From the NCBI GenBank assembly GCA_030146445.1, contig JASLBT010000028.1:1-7017 (forward strand): a stretch of 7,017 bases of DNA, read 5' to 3'. A model generated the notes under the pieces. That model did no database searches, had not been told where the DNA came from, and saw only the letters and a program-made list of their open reading frames with translations. The DNA is from Segetibacter sp. GTDB lineage: Bacteria > Bacteroidota > Bacteroidia > Chitinophagales > Chitinophagaceae. Of this stretch, positions 4,449-7,017 are shown in pieces (the stretch's first letter is position 1; each line of letters starts with the position of its first letter). The position numbers were made by a program, and so were the translations under genes.

Positions 4449-6170
4449 ATGGATGCTGCTATTCAGGAAAAAGTAAATGCCTGGTTAACCGGGAACTACG
4501 ACCAGGAAACAAAAGACCAGATTAAAGCAATTCAAAATACCGACGAGCTTGCCGATAGCTTTTACCGCAACCTCGAATTCGGCACCGGCGGTTTACGCGG
4601 TATCATGGGGGTAGGCACCAACCGGATGAATAAATACACTGTTGGTATGGCTACCCAGGGATTTGCCAACTACCTGAAGAAAACATACGGTGAGAGTGAA
4701 GTTAAGGTGGCGATTGCACACGATTGCCGTAACAACAGCCGTTTTTTTGCGGAAACAACCGCTCATGTGTTTGCAGCAAACGGCATTAAAGTTTACCTGT
4801 TTGAAGCGCTGCGACCCACTCCCGAGCTTTCGTTTACGATCCGGCATCTCGGTTGTCATGCAGGGGTGGTATGCACCGCTTCGCACAACCCGAAAGAATA
4901 CAACGGTTATAAAGCATATTGGAATGATGGCGGACAACTGGTGCCGCCACACGATAAAAACGTGATACAGGAAGTTGACGCAATTACGAGCGTTGATAAA
5001 GTGATCTGGACGGGTGGCAACGACAACATTTCGATTCTCGGCAAGGGTATGGATGATACCTATATCGACATGGTTAAGGATTTAAGCGTTTACCCTGAAG
5101 TAATTGAAAGGCAAAAAGACCTCAAAATTGTTTACACCTCCATACATGGAACGGGTATAACGCTCGTGCCGCAGGTGCTGGAGAGGTTTGGCTTTACCAA
5201 CGTGCAAATTGTAGAGGAACAGGCTACCCCGGACGGGAACTTTCCGACGGTGGTATATCCAAACCCTGAAGAAAGCGAAGCAATGAGCATTGGTTTAAAC
5301 AAGGCTAAGGCACTTGACGCCGACATTTTACTTGGTACCGACCCCGACAGCGATCGGGTAGGCATAGGGGTAAAAGATCATAAAGGCAATTGGGTGCTGA
5401 TGAACGGTAACCAGACGGCTGTACTTGCTTTCAATTACATGATTGAAGCGAGAAAAGCAAAAGGTATAAACCAGCCCAACGACATGGTCGTAAAAACCAT
5501 TGTTACAACAGAGATGATCGACGCTATTGCCAAAACCTATGAGGTAAATTGTTATAACGTGTTAACCGGCTTTAAGTGGATCGCGGAAATGATCAAAGAA
5601 AAAGAAGGCGAGGAGAATTATGTAATAGGAGGGGAGGAGAGTTATGGACTTATGGCCGGCGATAAGGTTCGCGACAAAGATGCAATATCTGCGGTGGCCT
5701 TATTGTGCGAAATGGCTGCTTATGAAAAAGATAAGGGCCGTTCGCTTTTTGAAAAAATGATTGATCTGTACATCCAGTTTGGATTTTACAAAGAAGGCCT
5801 GATATCAATTACAAAAAAAGGTATGCGGGGGCAGGAAGAGATTGCCGAAATGATGCAGCAATATCGGCTTCAACCGCCTGCAACCATCAACGGCTCGCAA
5901 GTTGTTCAGTTGCTCGACTATCAACTGCAGAATGGAACCAATCTTCTCACCAAAGAGTCGTGGGAGATTAACCTGCCCAAAAGCAACGTATTGCAGTTTA
6001 TTCTTGCCGATGGTACTAAAATTTCGGCCCGCCCAAGTGGAACAGAACCCAAAATCAAATTCTATTTCAGCGTTCATGAGCCCCTGGGTAGCCTCGATGA
6101 ATTCGAGGCCGTTGAGGCCAGCCTGGATCAGAAAATTCAGGCGATAATCTCCGACATGAAATTAAAATAA
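4449..6170 (+). CDS. Phospho-sugar mutase (alpha-phosphohexomutase, PgcA/PGM2 type)
   Basis: A cytoplasmic enzyme of 573 residues that moves phosphate between C1 and C6 (or C1 and C5 of pentoses) through a phosphoserine; alpha-phosphoglucomutase is the most likely activity. All four domain signatures are intact: FGTGGLRG (44-51), the catalytic loop TASHNPKEYNGYK with S145 as phosphoserine, the Mg2+ loop DPDSDR (D298, D300, D302), the sugar-recognition loop GEESYG (395-400), and the phosphate-binding RPSGTEPKIKFY (528-539). The length fits the roughly 570-580 residue PgcA/PGM2 branch and not the roughly 450 residue GlmM branch. The frame is open back to 4167, but the extra 94 residues are not mutase-like. 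ATG 4449, giving MDAAIQEKVNAWL, fits the family; no Shine-Dalgarno is present. The exact substrate (glucose, mannose or pentose phosphate) cannot be read from the sequence. Confidence 0.93.
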   Translation: MDAAIQEKVNAWLTGNYDQETKDQIKAIQNTDELADSFYRNLEFGTGGLRGIMGVGTNRMNKYTVGMATQGFANYLKKTYGESEVKVAIAHDCRNNSRFFAETTAHVFAANGIKVYLFEALRPTPELSFTIRHLGCHAGVVCTASHNPKEYNGYKAYWNDGGQLVPPHDKNVIQEVDAITSVDKVIWTGGNDNISILGKGMDDTYIDMVKDLSVYPEVIERQKDLKIVYTSIHGTGITLVPQVLERFGFTNVQIVEEQATPDGNFPTVVYPNPEESEAMSIGLNKAKALDADILLGTDPDSDRVGIGVKDHKGNWVLMNGNQTAVLAFNYMIEARKAKGINQPNDMVVKTIVTTEMIDAIAKTYEVNCYNVLTGFKWIAEMIKEKEGEENYVIGGEESYGLMAGDKVRDKDAISAVALLCEMAAYEKDKGRSLFEKMIDLYIQFGFYKEGLISITKKGMRGQEEIAEMMQQYRLQPPATINGSQVVQLLDYQLQNGTNLLTKESWEINLPKSNVLQFILADGTKISARPSGTEPKIKFYFSVHEPLGSLDEFEAVEASLDQKIQAIISDMKLK

Positions 6171-6260
6171 GGTGGTACTGCTGAGCAACAGGGTGTTTGC
6201 GTCTGAACTGAACTCCCTAAAAAAATACTTTTGATTTCACCTGTGTGATTGTTGATATCT

Positions 6261-6292
6261 AAAGTGCCTGGGAATCTTTTCTCAGGCACTTT
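6261..6292 (+). terminator. Hairpin terminator between the mutase and pcm
   Basis: AAAGTGCCTG (6261-6270) and CAGGCACTTT (6283-6292) form a perfect 10-bp stem that can extend inward by a G-T and a G-C pair. It lies 90 bp after the mutase stop and 46 bp before the pcm start. The 3' arm ends in TTT followed by GTATT, a weak U-tract; the A-run at the 5' arm would make it partly bidirectional. It implies that pcm has its own promoter or depends on read-through. Confidence 0.75.
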
Positions 6293-6338
6293 GTATTAGT
6301 GGGATTTCCGTTTTAGCTGTATTACTTTAGTAGCTCTA

Positions 6339-6998
6339 ATGAGAAAGTACGAAGATACATACCAGCACAAGGGAATGCGGATCAGGTTGGTAAACCTGCT
6401 GAAAGAGAAAGGGATTACTGATGAAAAGGTTTTGGAGGCGATAAAGCATATTCCACGACATTTTTTTCTTGACTCAGCCTTCGACAAAATTGCCTACGAG
6501 GATCGTGCCTTTCCGATCGCAGCCGGCCAAACCATCTCGCAGCCCTATACGGTTGCTTACCAGACCCAATTACTGGAAGTAAAGCCTTTTGATAAAGTAT
6601 TAGAAATCGGTACCGGAAGTATTTACCAGGCGACTGTCATTGCTGAGATGGGCGCCACTGTTTATACGATTGAGCGCCAGCGAAAGCTATTTGAACACAA
6701 TAAAAATTTTGTGTTTAGAAACAAGTATCCCAACATCAAGTTCTTTTATGGCGATGGTTTTGAGGGTTTGCCCACGTACGCGCCATTTGATAAGGTGATC
6801 ATTACCGCGGCAGCACCTTTTATTCCACCAAAGCTGCTGGAACAACTCAAGACAGGTGGTAAAATGGTGATACCGGTGGATGAGGGAAAACACCAGCGTA
6901 TGCTAAGGATTACAAAAGAAGCTGATGGTGGCACCACCGAAGAAGCTTTCGACAATTTCTCTTTTGTACCCATGCTTAAGGGAAAGAACGGTTTTTGA
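6339..6998 (+). CDS. pcm: Protein-L-isoaspartate O-methyltransferase
   Basis: A cytoplasmic SAM-dependent repair enzyme of 219 residues that methylates L-isoaspartyl residues formed by protein ageing. Family marks are IPRHFFLD (38-45), AGQTISQPYTVA (62-73) with the conserved active-site Ser-Gln-Pro, the SAM-binding motif I VLEIGTGS (87-94), the acidic E111 in TIERQ, GDGFEGLPTYAPFDKVIITAAA around 148-170, and LLEQLKTGGKMVIPV. The third glycine expected after GTGS in motif I is isoleucine here (I95, codon ATT at 6621-6623). The N-terminal DTYQHKGMRIRLVNLLKEKGI supports the ATG at 6339 over the internal Met13. No Shine-Dalgarno is seen; TACTTTAG at 6323-6330 is one mismatch from the -7 consensus but too close to the start to be convincing. 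The gene is complete, ending 19 bases before the window edge. Confidence 0.93.
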   Translation: MRKYEDTYQHKGMRIRLVNLLKEKGITDEKVLEAIKHIPRHFFLDSAFDKIAYEDRAFPIAAGQTISQPYTVAYQTQLLEVKPFDKVLEIGTGSIYQATVIAEMGATVYTIERQRKLFEHNKNFVFRNKYPNIKFFYGDGFEGLPTYAPFDKVIITAAAPFIPPKLLEQLKTGGKMVIPVDEGKHQRMLRITKEADGGTTEEAFDNFSFVPMLKGKNGF

Positions 6999-7017
6999 CA
7001 TCCCTCGCTGAGGCGCT

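Noticed and set aside
1..7017. A novel defence or mobile system
   Set aside because: All five genes belong to ordinary chromosomal families, and no nuclease, transposase, integrase or phage gene is visible.

Overview
The window reads as chromosomal DNA of a member of the Bacteroidota, probably of the Chitinophagia/Sphingobacteriia type. The reasons are gene content (a fused membrane and ferredoxin Fe-S protein, a DUF2279 protein, a PgcA-type phospho-sugar mutase, a Bacteroidota-style Pcm N-terminus), the lack of Shine-Dalgarno sequences before every start codon, and matches to the TAnnTTTG -7 promoter box of this phylum. The genus cannot be fixed from the sequence.

Layout. Positions 1-455 hold no gene; they contain two blocks of imperfect tandem repeats with opposite strand bias. 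On the minus strand at 456-1766 is a complete membrane-bound protein with two [4Fe-4S] motifs. It is divergent, across a 178 bp region, from a small PyrR-like phosphoribosyltransferase on the plus strand (1945-2445). Positions 2446-2802 are again repeat DNA, lying between the convergent 3' ends of the phosphoribosyltransferase and of a minus-strand DUF2279 protein with a signal peptide (2803-3828). A gap of 620 bp follows (3829-4448) with no convincing gene, but with one extended hairpin and a promoter-like box. Two plus-strand housekeeping genes close the window: a phospho-sugar mutase (4449-6170) and, after a clear hairpin terminator, protein-L-isoaspartate methyltransferase (6339-6998).

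The genes do not form a single pathway. They cover electron transfer, nucleotide or PRPP chemistry, an envelope protein of unknown role, hexose-phosphate interconversion and protein repair. No defence system, transposase, CRISPR array or phage gene is visible.

The most interesting signal is non-coding. Three of the five genes end directly in one family of C-poor, G/T/A-rich degenerate repeats containing the core ATTGGGTATT on the sense strand. The repeats change orientation where convergent genes meet. Next to the Fe-S gene they include a four-tract G-quadruplex motif. The other two genes lack this element, and one of them has an ordinary hairpin terminator instead.
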